Positions 44,013 to 53,197 of a DNA stretch of 64,000 bases are shown one piece after another (the first letter of the stretch is position 1; each line of letters starts with the position of its first letter). A program made the translations under genes and the position numbers. The notes under the pieces are model-generated. The model was not told the DNA's origin. It saw nothing but the letters and a program-made list of their open reading frames with translations, and did not search any database. This DNA is from a bacterium (GTDB lineage Bacteria; Planctomycetota; Planctomycetia; Pirellulales; Pirellulaceae). The stretch lies in NCBI GenBank assembly GCA_016124445.1, contig WGNR01000017.1:91358-155357 (forward strand), given 5' to 3'.

Positions 44013-45754
44013 TTCACAAAGTATCCAGCTCGCTTCCGTCGTTCAAGACACTTACCTTTCGCCCAGGGTTGAATGTCATACTTGCTGATAAGAGCGATGG
44101 AGCGACCGACCGTCAAACTCGGAACAGCTCAGGCAAGACGAGCTTAGTTACGATCGTGCATTTCCTAATGGGAGCAAGCTGCCCCTCGTCTTCCATATTC
44201 AGGTACCATTCGCTGTTGGAGCAGTCGTTCTCACTAAACTTTGACTTGAGCAATCAGCGAATGACCGCTCGTCGTAGCGGCTCCGATCCAAATAAGGTTT
44301 TTGTAGATGCAAATTTATCCGAGTGGCCGGAACAACCTACTATTGATTCGACGACTGGCGAGTCTTGGTTTTCAAATAAGAAATGGACAGCAGCATTGGC
44401 CTTGTCAATGTTCGATGGACACGCGACTAGCAAGTACTCACCCAGTTTCCGATCGATGTTCCCCTACTTTGCGAGAGTCGAACCTGAAGGTGGATTTCAA
44501 CACGCAGAGAAGTATTACTCCACCCAGCAACCGTGGAATATCCAGGTCAATCTTTCCCACCTTCTTGGCTTGGATTGGAAGTCTTCCCAAACGCTTCAAG
44601 AACTGAAGGATCAAGAGAAAACGCTAAAACTACTTAAGCGAGATTCCAGCAAAGGAGTATTGGGCAATTTGGTTGGCAAGGCCGGCGAGTTACGCACCAA
44701 GCTTGCGCTCGCCGAGAAGGATCTCAAGCGACTCGAGAAAGAACTAAGCGAGTTTCAAGTCCTCCCGGAATATCGCGACCTAGAAAAGGAAGCGTCGACC
44801 ATTGCAATTCGCCAGTCCAGGATCGCGAATGCCAATACCCTTGATCGACAGCGAATCAAAAGCATCGAGCAACAATTGCAAACTGAACAACCGGTGAAAG
44901 TCGACGATGTTGTAACTATGTACGAGGAGGCATACGTTGTATTGCCTGATCTTGTTCGCAAAAGAATCGAGGATGTCCAGGCATTTCACGATCGAGTCAT
45001 CAAGAATCGTTTACTGCACCTCGAACGCGAGATCCAGACTGCCGAGCAACGTATTTTCGCTCGTGAAGAAGAAGCGTTAAGTTTAGACAAACGTCGACGT
45101 GAGATCATGAAGGCCCTGTCATCGCATGGAGCGATCGACCAGATGATCAGGCTGGAAGAAGAGCGTTCCCGTTTGTTCTCGTTGGTCGATGAGCTGAAGA
45201 AGCGACTAGAGGTTACAAACAAGCTTGAGTCCACCAAGACTGAGCTAACAATTGAGCGAGCACGAGTTAAGCAGCAAATATCTATTGATCACTCAGAACA
45301 TGAGGAAGTCCTCCGCGAAGCGATTTTGACCTTTGAGGAGCTCTCACGCGAAATCTCGGACCATGAAGGAAGCCTCGAAGTCGACGTCAGTGATAATGGA
45401 CCTACATTCAAAATCAAAGTTGAGGGCGGACGTAGCGTCGGAATCCGCAATATGCAAATTTTCTGCTTCGACATGATGCTTTCAATCATTTGGGCCAAAC
45501 GGCACCTCGGCCCTGGCTTCTTGATCCACGACAGTCACTTATATGACGGCATGGACTCTCGACAGGTGGCCAAAGCAATTGAAATCGGCGAAGCCAAGTC
45601 ACAAGAATATGAATTTCAATACATCATCACGATGAATTCGGACCAAGTGCCCCGCGCCGAGTTCAAATCAGATTTCAGCTTCGATAACTTCGTGAACCCA
45701 GTTCAACTGAGCGATAAGAGCGAGACTGGTGGATTGTTTGGAATGAGAATTTAG
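44009..45754 (+). CDS. ABC-three-component system SMC-like ATPase (DUF2326)
   Basis: From the ATG at 44009 the product has 581 residues. The Walker A segment is RNSSGKTSLV (about residue 41), preceded by RPGLNVILADKS. Residues about 200-470 are charged coiled coil (LRTKLALAEKDLKRLEKELS, LEEERSRLFSLVDELKKRLE). The C-terminal part has the DUF2326 block with QIFCFDMMLSIIW, and LIHDSHLYDGMDSRQVAKAI, which includes the Walker B-like Asp and a downstream signature. DUF2326 ATPases pair with MC-type middle components in ABC-3C conflict systems. A longer frame from 43868 overlaps the middle component entirely and is not needed. Confidence 0.85.
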   Translation: MIHKVSSSLPSFKTLTFRPGLNVILADKSDGATDRQTRNSSGKTSLVTIVHFLMGASCPSSSIFRYHSLLEQSFSLNFDLSNQRMTARRSGSDPNKVFVDANLSEWPEQPTIDSTTGESWFSNKKWTAALALSMFDGHATSKYSPSFRSMFPYFARVEPEGGFQHAEKYYSTQQPWNIQVNLSHLLGLDWKSSQTLQELKDQEKTLKLLKRDSSKGVLGNLVGKAGELRTKLALAEKDLKRLEKELSEFQVLPEYRDLEKEASTIAIRQSRIANANTLDRQRIKSIEQQLQTEQPVKVDDVVTMYEEAYVVLPDLVRKRIEDVQAFHDRVIKNRLLHLEREIQTAEQRIFAREEEALSLDKRRREIMKALSSHGAIDQMIRLEEERSRLFSLVDELKKRLEVTNKLESTKTELTIERARVKQQISIDHSEHEEVLREAILTFEELSREISDHEGSLEVDVSDNGPTFKIKVEGGRSVGIRNMQIFCFDMMLSIIWAKRHLGPGFLIHDSHLYDGMDSRQVAKAIEIGEAKSQEYEFQYIITMNSDQVPRAEFKSDFSFDNFVNPVQLSDKSETGGLFGMRI

Positions 45755-46235
45755 GTCAAGCTCGAATAAACAGTTGTGTCGTTCTGTTCCCATCATTGCC
45801 GCATCGCAGTCCGGATAGCGTGCTTTTTTCGAGCAGTCCTTCTTTGATCAGCATACTGGGCGAGACATTGTAGATTTTCCCCTGAGAAAATTTCGTCCAG
45901 CGTCGCGCTTAAGCACGCCAGATCATTGGGTCATTGTGGGCCATGTTAATTCTCCATAGGGTTGGGCGTTCCGCGCCATTGGACAAGAAAAGGGGACGGG
46001 GGCTGCTTCATATCTGGATAGTGCCCGATTTTCCGTGGTTATTTATGCATGACGCCATTTCGCTCCCAAGGGCGTTCATTGCTCGATAAAACATTGCTGG
46101 TAACTCAAAACGCCGGTAGAATTGGCCTCAATGCCCTGCAAAAGCAGATTTCTGTAGAAAAACAAGTGCGGTCAGCTAAACCTCGGAATCCCGCATCATT
46201 TAGCCTCAACATTCCTTAGTCAAAGGAGACTGGTG
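45755..46235. other. Noncoding region after the ABC-3C cassette
   Basis: About 480 bases. On the minus strand near 45780-45930 a short frame of ~44 codons without a start codon reads LDEIFSGENLQCLAQYADQ and ends in a stop; it could be a gene remnant, possibly of a mobile element, but I cannot name it. I saw no copy of the tRNA-Pro 3' end here that would mark an integration site. Confidence 0.4.
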
Positions 46236-46661
46236 ATGAGAGTCAGATGTGTCTTGTTTGCTTTAGCTGTATTGGGAATGACGTCCGTACTAGCGCGTGC
46301 CCAAGATCGAGAACAGCCTGTGTTCCCTCTGAGTTCCATTCAGGTTGAGATGCCCCCGGGCGGCGACATCGAGATCGCCTACGTAGAGTCTAATGAAGGC
46401 ATGGTCTTGATTGCCAAATGCAATGGCATGTCGGTCAAGTCGCAACGCTTGTATTTAGGCGACGGGAAGATCGCCGTGATGTATGAAGCGTCGACCGATG
46501 GATTTTTCACGCCAGGTGGAAAAGCCAATTCCGCAGCAATCAAACTCCGAAAAGGCGACAGCGTCTCGTGTTCATCGACAAAGCTTGAAAAATGGGGGAC
46601 CAACCGTGGAGCTGTTTACATCCATGCCGAAGGTTTCAAGTTTGTGACGAGCGACAAATAG
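46236..46661 (+). CDS. Small secreted protein of unknown function
   Basis: The ATG at 46236 has an AAAGGAG ribosome site seven bases upstream; a GTG one codon earlier is less likely. The 141-residue product has a Sec signal (VLFALAVLGMTSVLARAQ) and a mature part of about 118 residues with mainly beta-strand character: GGDIEIAYVESNEGMVLIAK, VKSQRLYLGDGKIAVMY and GAVYIHAEGFKFV. Only two Cys remain in the mature part, which might pair. I do not recognise a family. Flanking stretches are noncoding, so it stands alone. Confidence 0.75.
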   Translation: MRVRCVLFALAVLGMTSVLARAQDREQPVFPLSSIQVEMPPGGDIEIAYVESNEGMVLIAKCNGMSVKSQRLYLGDGKIAVMYEASTDGFFTPGGKANSAAIKLRKGDSVSCSSTKLEKWGTNRGAVYIHAEGFKFVTSDK

Positions 46662-47368
46662 CATCCATGGCCGAACAAAGCGGTAAACGGGAGACGCCGA
46701 TGGCACGGGTTTTGAAAGCTACTTTCTTGGCGGCGGCCCCGTTATAGCCGTCCCTAGCGCGCAATTGACGAACCGTCCTTCGTTAGCGACGGATTCGCGG
46801 CTTGAGCGTCGGCTTATTCGCAAAAACGATCTATAAGTCCGCAGTGCACTTCCCATTTTCGAAACACAACTTCAGCCAGACGCATGGCTTCCACCGGACA
46901 GCATGCTGCGCAACACTCGAAACATAAACCAAAGGATCCCGAACGACACCGCGACCGAAATCGAACTCAGCACCAAGACCGAGAAAATGGCAGGCAGATG
47001 GATCCCCTTTTGAACGGGGACTTAAATCTGGATAGGGATTGGCAACCTGACTCGAACTATGGGGACGCATCGTTAGCCTCGAACGTGGGCGGTCGCGACT
47101 CGGTATTGGAATCGACGAATATCAGTTGGCAGAAATCAGGCAAAAACGTAATCAAGGTTTAGTAACCGTCCTCGGAAGAGGATGTATGGCATACCTTGAT
47201 TGAATTCTAATCCCTTAAACCATGTCCCAGTAAAAACTTACATGCCCGTCGCTTAAGTTCGAGTATTCTCTTGGCTATCTTTGTCGGAAGATTTCAGGTG
47301 ATCGAGCTTGAGCTGGGCACAAGTATGACTAGTTACAGCATGCCGAAGGAAATGATAACCGTTGGTTA
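46662..47368. other. Long noncoding region
   Basis: About 700 bases. Overlapping open frames on both strands (46831-47070 minus, 46884-47162 plus) have no family features. A third minus-strand frame near 46870-47020 is hydrophobic (LPAIFSVLVLSSISVAVSFG) but lacks a start codon. Nothing else could be supported. Confidence 0.45.
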
Positions 47369-48571
47369 TTACTCCAAGATGATCGTATGTGGCCGCGAGC
47401 GAAGAATGGTTCCGTCGGGAGCGGAAGCCTGTAGGTACAGTGGATAGAAGCCTGGGTCGGGCATCGTCACGGTCAAGCTGCCTTCTTTCAATTCTCCAAG
47501 CTTGGTTCCGCCCGAATAGACTTCGATCGGCCCCTCGGTCTTGGGAGTGCCTGCCACTTTGATTTCAATCTCCGAGCCAGCCTTGTGAATGATCAAGGGT
47601 TGTTTGTCGCCCATGCCTGGTGGGCTGGCGAGCGTGATTTTTTGGTCGCGCGGCATCACGAAAGCTTGCCATGCGTGGGCCGTTTTGGCGTCAGGAAACC
47701 AACAAGCGGTGGACTTATCGCCAGAGAAATCAGAGACCGACTCGATAACCGCTTCGCCATCTCGCCAATGGGAAAGATCTCCGAGCCAGCCTGAGCTTTC
47801 GGGGTACGGCCTGAGTGGTTCGCCAGGTTTGCCTAGCCGTTGACGAATGGCTACATCGAAGAGCGGAAACAACAAGTTGTTTGCCTGACCAAACTCGTGC
47901 TTCCTTCCCCACTGGACAGCAATGCCGAAGAGGGCCCCTTGAGCACGAACCTCAGGCAGTTTGGCATGCAGCTTGCCTCCTTGCGTGCCGTCACGCTCTC
48001 CGAAGACGGTCATCATCGGGATCTTCATCGACGGTTCATTGCGCGGGCTAACCTCCAGGCATACCGGTCCCACGGCGATGATTCGATCGGGCATCAATTC
48101 GGCGATTCGCACGCAGTTGCCTGCTCCGGCCGACATACCAACCAGGCACATTTTGGCTCCAATAAGTTCCTGGTGTCCGCTTTCTTCTGCGAACTTTGCC
48201 AAGGCCGTATCGATCAGATCCGGGAACTCCTGGCTCTTCGCGCCGAAGAAATTGGTCGCCAGGATCCCGAAATCCCAATGTCGCGCGAAGGCCTGCCAAT
48301 GCTGCTGGGTTACGGCGTCGGTGTACATCGGGTTGAGAATCAATCCGCGAACCGTCTTGACTTCCCCCGGCAACCAAATGCGAAACGGAACGTGCCCGAG
48401 CCCCCCTTCGCGAGAACGCTTGCTGTCCTTCTTAGGTGTCGCAAGCCTTACCTCGGTCTGGAACAAAGCATCTTCTGCGGCAAGGCGAGCCGCAGGAAAG
48501 CCGACCAGCAGAAGAAGCAGCCATCCGCCGACGCTTGAAATCATCGCTGTACGCATCTTTGTCTCTCTCAT
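47369..48571 (-). CDS. Secreted alpha/beta-hydrolase-like protein
   Basis: The 400-residue protein has a Sec signal (VGGWLLLLLVGFPAARLAA). The nucleophile elbow reads LVGMSAGAGNCVRIAEL (Ser about residue 148), preceded by WDFGILATNFFGAKS and followed by MMTVFGERDGTQGG, which may hold the acid, and GRKHEFGQANN, which may hold the His. The C-terminal ~130 residues look like a separate beta domain (GEAVIESVSDFSGDKSTACW, IEVYSGGTKLGELKEG). A second ATG lies five codons in. It is the last gene of a minus-strand group: DUF1592, DUF1552, FGE-like, this one. Substrate unknown; an esterase or peptidase-like role is possible. Confidence 0.75.
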   Translation of the reverse strand: MRETKMRTAMISSVGGWLLLLLVGFPAARLAAEDALFQTEVRLATPKKDSKRSREGGLGHVPFRIWLPGEVKTVRGLILNPMYTDAVTQQHWQAFARHWDFGILATNFFGAKSQEFPDLIDTALAKFAEESGHQELIGAKMCLVGMSAGAGNCVRIAELMPDRIIAVGPVCLEVSPRNEPSMKIPMMTVFGERDGTQGGKLHAKLPEVRAQGALFGIAVQWGRKHEFGQANNLLFPLFDVAIRQRLGKPGEPLRPYPESSGWLGDLSHWRDGEAVIESVSDFSGDKSTACWFPDAKTAHAWQAFVMPRDQKITLASPPGMGDKQPLIIHKAGSEIEIKVAGTPKTEGPIEVYSGGTKLGELKEGSLTVTMPDPGFYPLYLQASAPDGTILRSRPHTIILE

Positions 48572-48589
48572 GTTGCCGCTTACTCAAGG

Positions 48590-49441
48590 TTACTTTCTGC
48601 GGATGACAAACCGGAAGCCAATGAACGGCTCTTTGTCGCGATCGCCGAACTTGTGCCGATAAGCACTTCGGCAGTTTTCGGCCGAACTGACCCACGAACC
48701 GCCTCGCGTCACGGCATTCTCGCACCATTCGGCCAGGTTGCCGTAAACATCGTGCAAACCCCAGGGATTTGGCTTCAAAGAACCGATTGGCGCTAGTTTG
48801 GCGAATCCATCATCGAGGGTTCGATGCGCAGAATTGGAATAGATATCAAGCGTGTCATAGTAGCTACGATCGCCAAAGTTCGCATGCTGCGGCAGTTGTT
48901 TGATATCGTCGCCAAAGTAGAACCGTGAGGTCGTGCCGGCCCTCGCCGCGTATTCCCATTGGTCTTCGGTGGGCAGCGCGTATTCCCAATCTGGCGGAAG
49001 GGCGCCCGCTTTGGCCTCCGACTCGTTGAGCGACTTCAAAGCTCGGTTGGCATCCTTCGACTGCATGGCCATGTCTTGCGGATGCTGGTCGTCGCTGGCC
49101 AGACAATTGCGTATGGCACTCCCGGTCCATTGCCCCTTGGTCACTTCGTATTTGCCGATCCAAAACCCTTCGCGAATGACGACTTCCCGCTGCGATTCGT
49201 CTTCGTAACGACCTGGTTCATCGGCCGGGCTGCCGGCGAGGTAGGAACCGGGTGGGCACCAACAGAATACCATGCCATGGCTGTTGACCCATTGGTCGCC
49301 AGCCTTCTGGCCTGGGTGGAACTTCACGACTGGTTTCTCGCTGTTTTGCGACGGCTTGGAAGGCTCTGCCATCGCAGACTGAGTGGCGAGGAGAATAATC
49401 GCAATCCCAACCACACATTGCAATCGATTCAAATATTTCAT
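48590..49441 (-). CDS. Secreted formylglycine-generating-enzyme-fold (SUMF1-like) protein
   Basis: The 283-residue protein has a signal peptide (VVGIAIILLATQSAMA), then an FGE-sulfatase domain: FCWCPPGSYLAGSPADEPGR, EGFWIGKYEVTKGQW, LPTEDQWEYAARAGT, NPWGLHDVYGNLAEWCENAV and TRGGSWVSSAENCRSAYRH. True aerobic FGE has two active-site Cys in the segment after RGGS; here only one (NCRSA) is present, so sulfatase-activating activity is doubtful. Many planctomycete SUMF1-fold proteins have other, unknown roles. It lies 18 bases upstream of the hydrolase gene and 27 bases downstream of DUF1552, inside one operon. Confidence 0.88.
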   Translation of the reverse strand: MKYLNRLQCVVGIAIILLATQSAMAEPSKPSQNSEKPVVKFHPGQKAGDQWVNSHGMVFCWCPPGSYLAGSPADEPGRYEDESQREVVIREGFWIGKYEVTKGQWTGSAIRNCLASDDQHPQDMAMQSKDANRALKSLNESEAKAGALPPDWEYALPTEDQWEYAARAGTTSRFYFGDDIKQLPQHANFGDRSYYDTLDIYSNSAHRTLDDGFAKLAPIGSLKPNPWGLHDVYGNLAEWCENAVTRGGSWVSSAENCRSAYRHKFGDRDKEPFIGFRFVIRRK

Positions 49442-49468
49442 AACGAATAAAAGCTACCTGGTACGAAA

Positions 49469-50854
49469 TTAAATCATCAGTTCGGCCAGGGGCCCGCGCT
49501 GGTCGAGATCGGCGATGGCCAGGTCATCGATGCCAAACATTTCTCGCCGATCGCCAACGGCATGCAGCAGCGACATATAGAGACTGGCGATCGTGCGATG
49601 ACCGGTCTGCCCGTACCATGGGTAACGCAAGTAGCGATTGCCCAGCTTCAGCCTGCCCCCTAAATCGCCGATCAGGACGAATGGCCATTCATAGCAACCG
49701 GGATGATGCTGGTCGGCGGCATCGGACGCGTAGACAATCAAGGTGTTGTCCAGCATCGTGCCATCCCCCTCGGGAATCGAATCGAGCTTCGTTAAACATT
49801 TGGCCAGTTGTTCCAGGCATTTGCGACGGATCAACGCGTGGCATTCGGCGGCGGGAATACCGGCTTGCGTGCTGCCATGTCCGATCGAATGCCCACCGAT
49901 TCGCCCCTCCCCTTTGCCCACTTCGCTGGCCAGGCAGCTTAACCCAACACGATCTGGCCCAGCTCCGGCCGTTACGGTCACAACATTCGTCAAGCCGGCG
50001 ATAAGCGTTCCTGCTGCAATATCAAATTGGGCCTCAAGTCGCTCAAAGATGCCCGTCGGCCCCGTTTTCGTATCGATCAGGTGCCCTATCTTCGGATCGA
50101 TGTTGGGTGTTGCCTGGGCGATATTGTCGGACATGGCGGCAAGCTTGCTTTGTCGACCGCTCATCGATTCGAATGCTTCCAGGTAGCGATCCAGTTTATC
50201 CTTCTCACTACCATCCAAGCGGGTCTTCATTCGTTTGACATCGTCTGCCATGAAATCGAGCAAGTTAGTATCGACATCGAACGCCTTGCGTGCCTGGCCG
50301 CTTGCTCCAGCGGCGAAGTATTGTCGATGAGCGAGCACCGGATTGAGCAGCGTCGGAAGCGCCTTGCCACGTCCGGCAGAGGTGACGTTGTAGGTGATCG
50401 AGGCAGAAGAGTCATGCACCCCCAAACCGATATGCTGATAGATTCCACCGATGTTTCTGGCCAGCGCTGCGTTCACGGTCTCGTCGTAATCTCTCTTGTT
50501 GCATGGCCAGCATCCCAGTGCGGCGAAACCCATGCCATGACTGCCACGAGCAATTCTGCCTGAGAGTCCATGAAGCGTGGTCATCTTCTTGGTCCAAGGG
50601 GCCAGCGGCTCCATGCTGTGGGCCATTGGGTGATCTGCGAGAGAACGATCTTCAAGCGTGGTCGGATTCTTGGGACGCTCGATACCAACAGGCTGGATTT
50701 CGTGCGGGTAAACACCGTTCGCTTGTATAAAGAACAGCACGCGAGCCGGTTTTGCTGCGTTGGACGAAGCCTCCAACTGCCGGAGAAACGGGCCGAGATA
50801 CAGTCCTGCGAGCCCGAGTGATGTCCCTCGGAAAAATGTGCGACGGTCCAGCAT
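49469..50854 (-). CDS. DUF1552 secreted protein (second copy)
   Basis: The 461-residue product starts LDRRTFFRGTSLGLAGLYLG, a twin-arginine-type signal. The body has VLFFIQANGVYPHEI, TTLHGLSGRIARGSHGMGFA, TLIVYASDAADQHHPGCYEW and a C-terminal YPWYGQTGHRTIASLYMSLL, matching DUF1552. It differs clearly from the copy at 16792-18162, so it is a paralogue, not a recent duplicate. The start is two bases after the DUF1592 stop, the usual arrangement. Function unknown. Confidence 0.88.
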   Translation of the reverse strand: MLDRRTFFRGTSLGLAGLYLGPFLRQLEASSNAAKPARVLFFIQANGVYPHEIQPVGIERPKNPTTLEDRSLADHPMAHSMEPLAPWTKKMTTLHGLSGRIARGSHGMGFAALGCWPCNKRDYDETVNAALARNIGGIYQHIGLGVHDSSASITYNVTSAGRGKALPTLLNPVLAHRQYFAAGASGQARKAFDVDTNLLDFMADDVKRMKTRLDGSEKDKLDRYLEAFESMSGRQSKLAAMSDNIAQATPNIDPKIGHLIDTKTGPTGIFERLEAQFDIAAGTLIAGLTNVVTVTAGAGPDRVGLSCLASEVGKGEGRIGGHSIGHGSTQAGIPAAECHALIRRKCLEQLAKCLTKLDSIPEGDGTMLDNTLIVYASDAADQHHPGCYEWPFVLIGDLGGRLKLGNRYLRYPWYGQTGHRTIASLYMSLLHAVGDRREMFGIDDLAIADLDQRGPLAELMI

Positions 50855-50856
50855 GG

Positions 50857-52971
50857 TTAATTCTCCGAATGTTGGGGCAATTGTCGAAGCAGGAATGAAT
50901 CGGAACTCAACAGCGAAACGACCAGGGCCTGAAAACTGCCACCGCTGTCACGGTAAGCCTTGTGTGCGTCTTGCAACGTATTGGCATCGCCCAGGGTCTC
51001 GTTCCTTCCCAGGAAGAAACGAAACGCGTGCCGTACGAAAACCTGTTCGACATGCTCTGAGTTGGCCAGCAGGTCCATCAGCTGGGTCGGGCCAGCAACT
51101 TTTTTTCCATCCAATTCGGCAATGCCAGTGCGGGTAATCTCTCCGCTGGCATCGACCGGCTGCCCAGCGTCGAGGCGTTGAACTCGGCCGTAGTGATCGT
51201 ATCGCTCGAACGGCAACCCGAGCGGGTCCATCTTCCGGTGACAGCGCCAACACTCGGCCGCACTGGTCGCCATCTTCAACCGATTGCCGAACGACGTGTG
51301 CTCCTTTTCAGGAACGCGCGCATCGACACCGATAGGTACGTCGGGCACCGTTCCTCCCAGAAGATGCGTTCGAACCCACTTGCCGCGTTGGACCGGGTGG
51401 TTGTCGAAGTTGCCACTCCAGGCCGCTAACCAGGCCGGATGAGTCAGCACGCCGGCCCGTTCGTCGGAACGAAACGTAAGGGGCTGCCTGTCGAGCGTCC
51501 ATTTCCAATCCAGTGGCAGCCCAAACGCAGTCGGATAGTTTTGCTTCCGCTCGACCCCCATCTGCAGTACAATCTGCCGATTCTTATTCTGCTTGTAGAT
51601 CGCATTGACGTAGTAGTCTCGCGACGTCAGAAGTCTTTTGAGAACCTCTTTGTCTTCGCGCACGATATCTTTGATGTTGGTTTCCAAGTCAGCGATCAAT
51701 TGGTTGGGAACATGCGTTCCCCCTTCCGGTTGATCTTTGAAAACCTCGTTGGCGAACGGATAGTTGAAGAACTCGCGAAAGAACTCCATCACGCGCGGGT
51801 TCTTATCTTGCAGCAACGAATCGTCTTGTAGCCGCTCTTCGGCCAGCCTGGCGACTTGGGCGTTGGTGGCGAGATTGCCTTGATTGGCCGCTTCCAGAAA
51901 CTCTTTCAACGGTTCGTTCGTTAAAGCGTACGAGAGTGCAAACGCGGCCTCTTGCTGGCTAAGCCGAACACGACCGAACTGATCTGGTTGGCCATCCCCC
52001 AGTTCCTGCCGGTAAAGCACCTCAGGCTGCAGCAAGATCGCCGTCAGCAGTGACCTGGCTGCCAATTGATGGTCGCCAATCTCGAACGACTTCTGGTAGA
52101 AGGCCAAAAAACGTTGCCCTTCTTCCTCCGTCGCAGGCCGAGAAAGCACCTTACGAAATGCGAGTTCGATTGCCTCGGCCACCGCGGCGGCGTCGGGGGC
52201 CGCTTCTTCGTTGACCAGGTCTTTGAAGGCTCGATCTTTCGATTGCGGAGAGACCAGCCGTTCCGCAATCTTCTTGGCATTGCTCAAAAGTGGAGACGTT
52301 GCCGCTTCGTCCAGAAAATACGTGGCTGCATAATCTTTGAAGTCCGATCCGTCCGCGACGTTCAATCCATTGGCTAGATCGGCGACCTTTTCGGCCAGGC
52401 GAGGCATTTGCCGATCGTAAATCTCAGGCCGCAACCGCCAAATCCTTGGTGCCACTGGGTAAACTCGTGGCAATCGCTCGTTGAATAGGTATTGGTGGTC
52501 GACGTAGTTTCCAAACTGGGGGAGCAATAGTTTTTCGTCTGCAACCACATCGGGCCGTTGCATTTTCAATGACTCTTGTCGGATCCAGGTCAGAAGCGTT
52601 TTTCGCTCTTCGTCGGTGGGCTGATCGGCATCCTTGGGAGGCATGTCACCGAACTGGATTTTCTCGGCCACTTGCCGCCAGGTCTCGAAATTTTCTCCCG
52701 ACAACAGGTTCGGGTCGATCGCCTCAAGCGACAATTTCCCTTCCGCCAGATCCGAGCCATGGCAATCGACACAATACCTCGCCAGCAGTGGTGCGACGCG
52801 CAACTTGAAGCCAGCCAGGTCAGCTTCCGGCTCGGCCGCATTGCCGGTGCCATGGAGTGACGCCAACACGAAGGCCAGCAAGCTCAGTGTTTTCAGGAAC
52901 GATGTTGGTAGAACCACGCTTAAACCGGGAATCCAAGGAGGGAGACGGGGGATGCCTAGGCAGGCAATCAA
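50857..52971 (-). CDS. Secreted cytochrome-c-like PSCyt1/DUF1592/DUF1588/DUF1585 protein (second copy)
   Basis: The frame gives up to 704 residues from a TTG at 52971; a GTG at 52917 would place a normal Sec signal (SFLKTLSLLAFVLASLHGTG) at the N-terminus and is the better biological guess. After it comes a haem motif CVDCH in a Planctomycete cytochrome C (PSCyt1) region with KIQFGDMPPKDADQPT, then DUF1592 (FREFFNYPFANEVF), DUF1588 (LTHPAWLAAWSGNFDNHPVQ, CWRCHRKMDPLGLPFE) and DUF1585 (FVRHAFRFFLGRNETLGDAN). No PA14-like insert is seen, unlike the first copy. It heads the operon with DUF1552, FGE-like and hydrolase genes and is divergent from the ECF sigma gene at 53198. Confidence 0.88.
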   Translation of the reverse strand: MIACLGIPRLPPWIPGLSVVLPTSFLKTLSLLAFVLASLHGTGNAAEPEADLAGFKLRVAPLLARYCVDCHGSDLAEGKLSLEAIDPNLLSGENFETWRQVAEKIQFGDMPPKDADQPTDEERKTLLTWIRQESLKMQRPDVVADEKLLLPQFGNYVDHQYLFNERLPRVYPVAPRIWRLRPEIYDRQMPRLAEKVADLANGLNVADGSDFKDYAATYFLDEAATSPLLSNAKKIAERLVSPQSKDRAFKDLVNEEAAPDAAAVAEAIELAFRKVLSRPATEEEGQRFLAFYQKSFEIGDHQLAARSLLTAILLQPEVLYRQELGDGQPDQFGRVRLSQQEAAFALSYALTNEPLKEFLEAANQGNLATNAQVARLAEERLQDDSLLQDKNPRVMEFFREFFNYPFANEVFKDQPEGGTHVPNQLIADLETNIKDIVREDKEVLKRLLTSRDYYVNAIYKQNKNRQIVLQMGVERKQNYPTAFGLPLDWKWTLDRQPLTFRSDERAGVLTHPAWLAAWSGNFDNHPVQRGKWVRTHLLGGTVPDVPIGVDARVPEKEHTSFGNRLKMATSAAECWRCHRKMDPLGLPFERYDHYGRVQRLDAGQPVDASGEITRTGIAELDGKKVAGPTQLMDLLANSEHVEQVFVRHAFRFFLGRNETLGDANTLQDAHKAYRDSGGSFQALVVSLLSSDSFLLRQLPQHSEN

Positions 52972-53197
52972 TTCGCAAACGGACTGATCCTATTTGAAAG
53001 TGCGGCTTCCGTCCTTCGTTAGGCGCTTTGATGAGCAAAAAGGCGAAACTTCCTGTAAATTGTTTGGGACCAGCCATTTACGTCGGCGACAGAAAGTTCG
53101 GCAAGATTTTTCGGACCGCAGCGCGCCTGATTCGGCAGGAAAATAGCACATATAAATGGAAAGATTCCCTACTGACAGCAGGTCGCAAGGATTCCGC

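Noticed and set aside
45780..45930. Short minus-strand frame containing LDEIFSGENLQCLAQYADQ
   Set aside because: No start codon and no family recognised; mentioned only as a possible gene remnant after the ABC-3C cassette.
42605..46235. Attachment-site duplication of the tRNA-Pro 3' end flanking the ABC-3C cassette
   Set aside because: I looked for a second copy of the tRNA end downstream of the cassette and did not see one, and there is no integrase gene; integration at this tRNA is therefore not supported by the sequence itself.
46870..47020. Hydrophobic minus-strand frame (LPAIFSVLVLSSISVAVSFG)
   Set aside because: It looks like a membrane helix but has no start codon after the preceding stop; chance or a remnant cannot be told apart.
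46884..47162. Overlapping short open frames on both strands in the 700-base gap
   Set aside because: Neither has a ribosome site, signal or family pattern; translation is His/Arg/Asp-rich.
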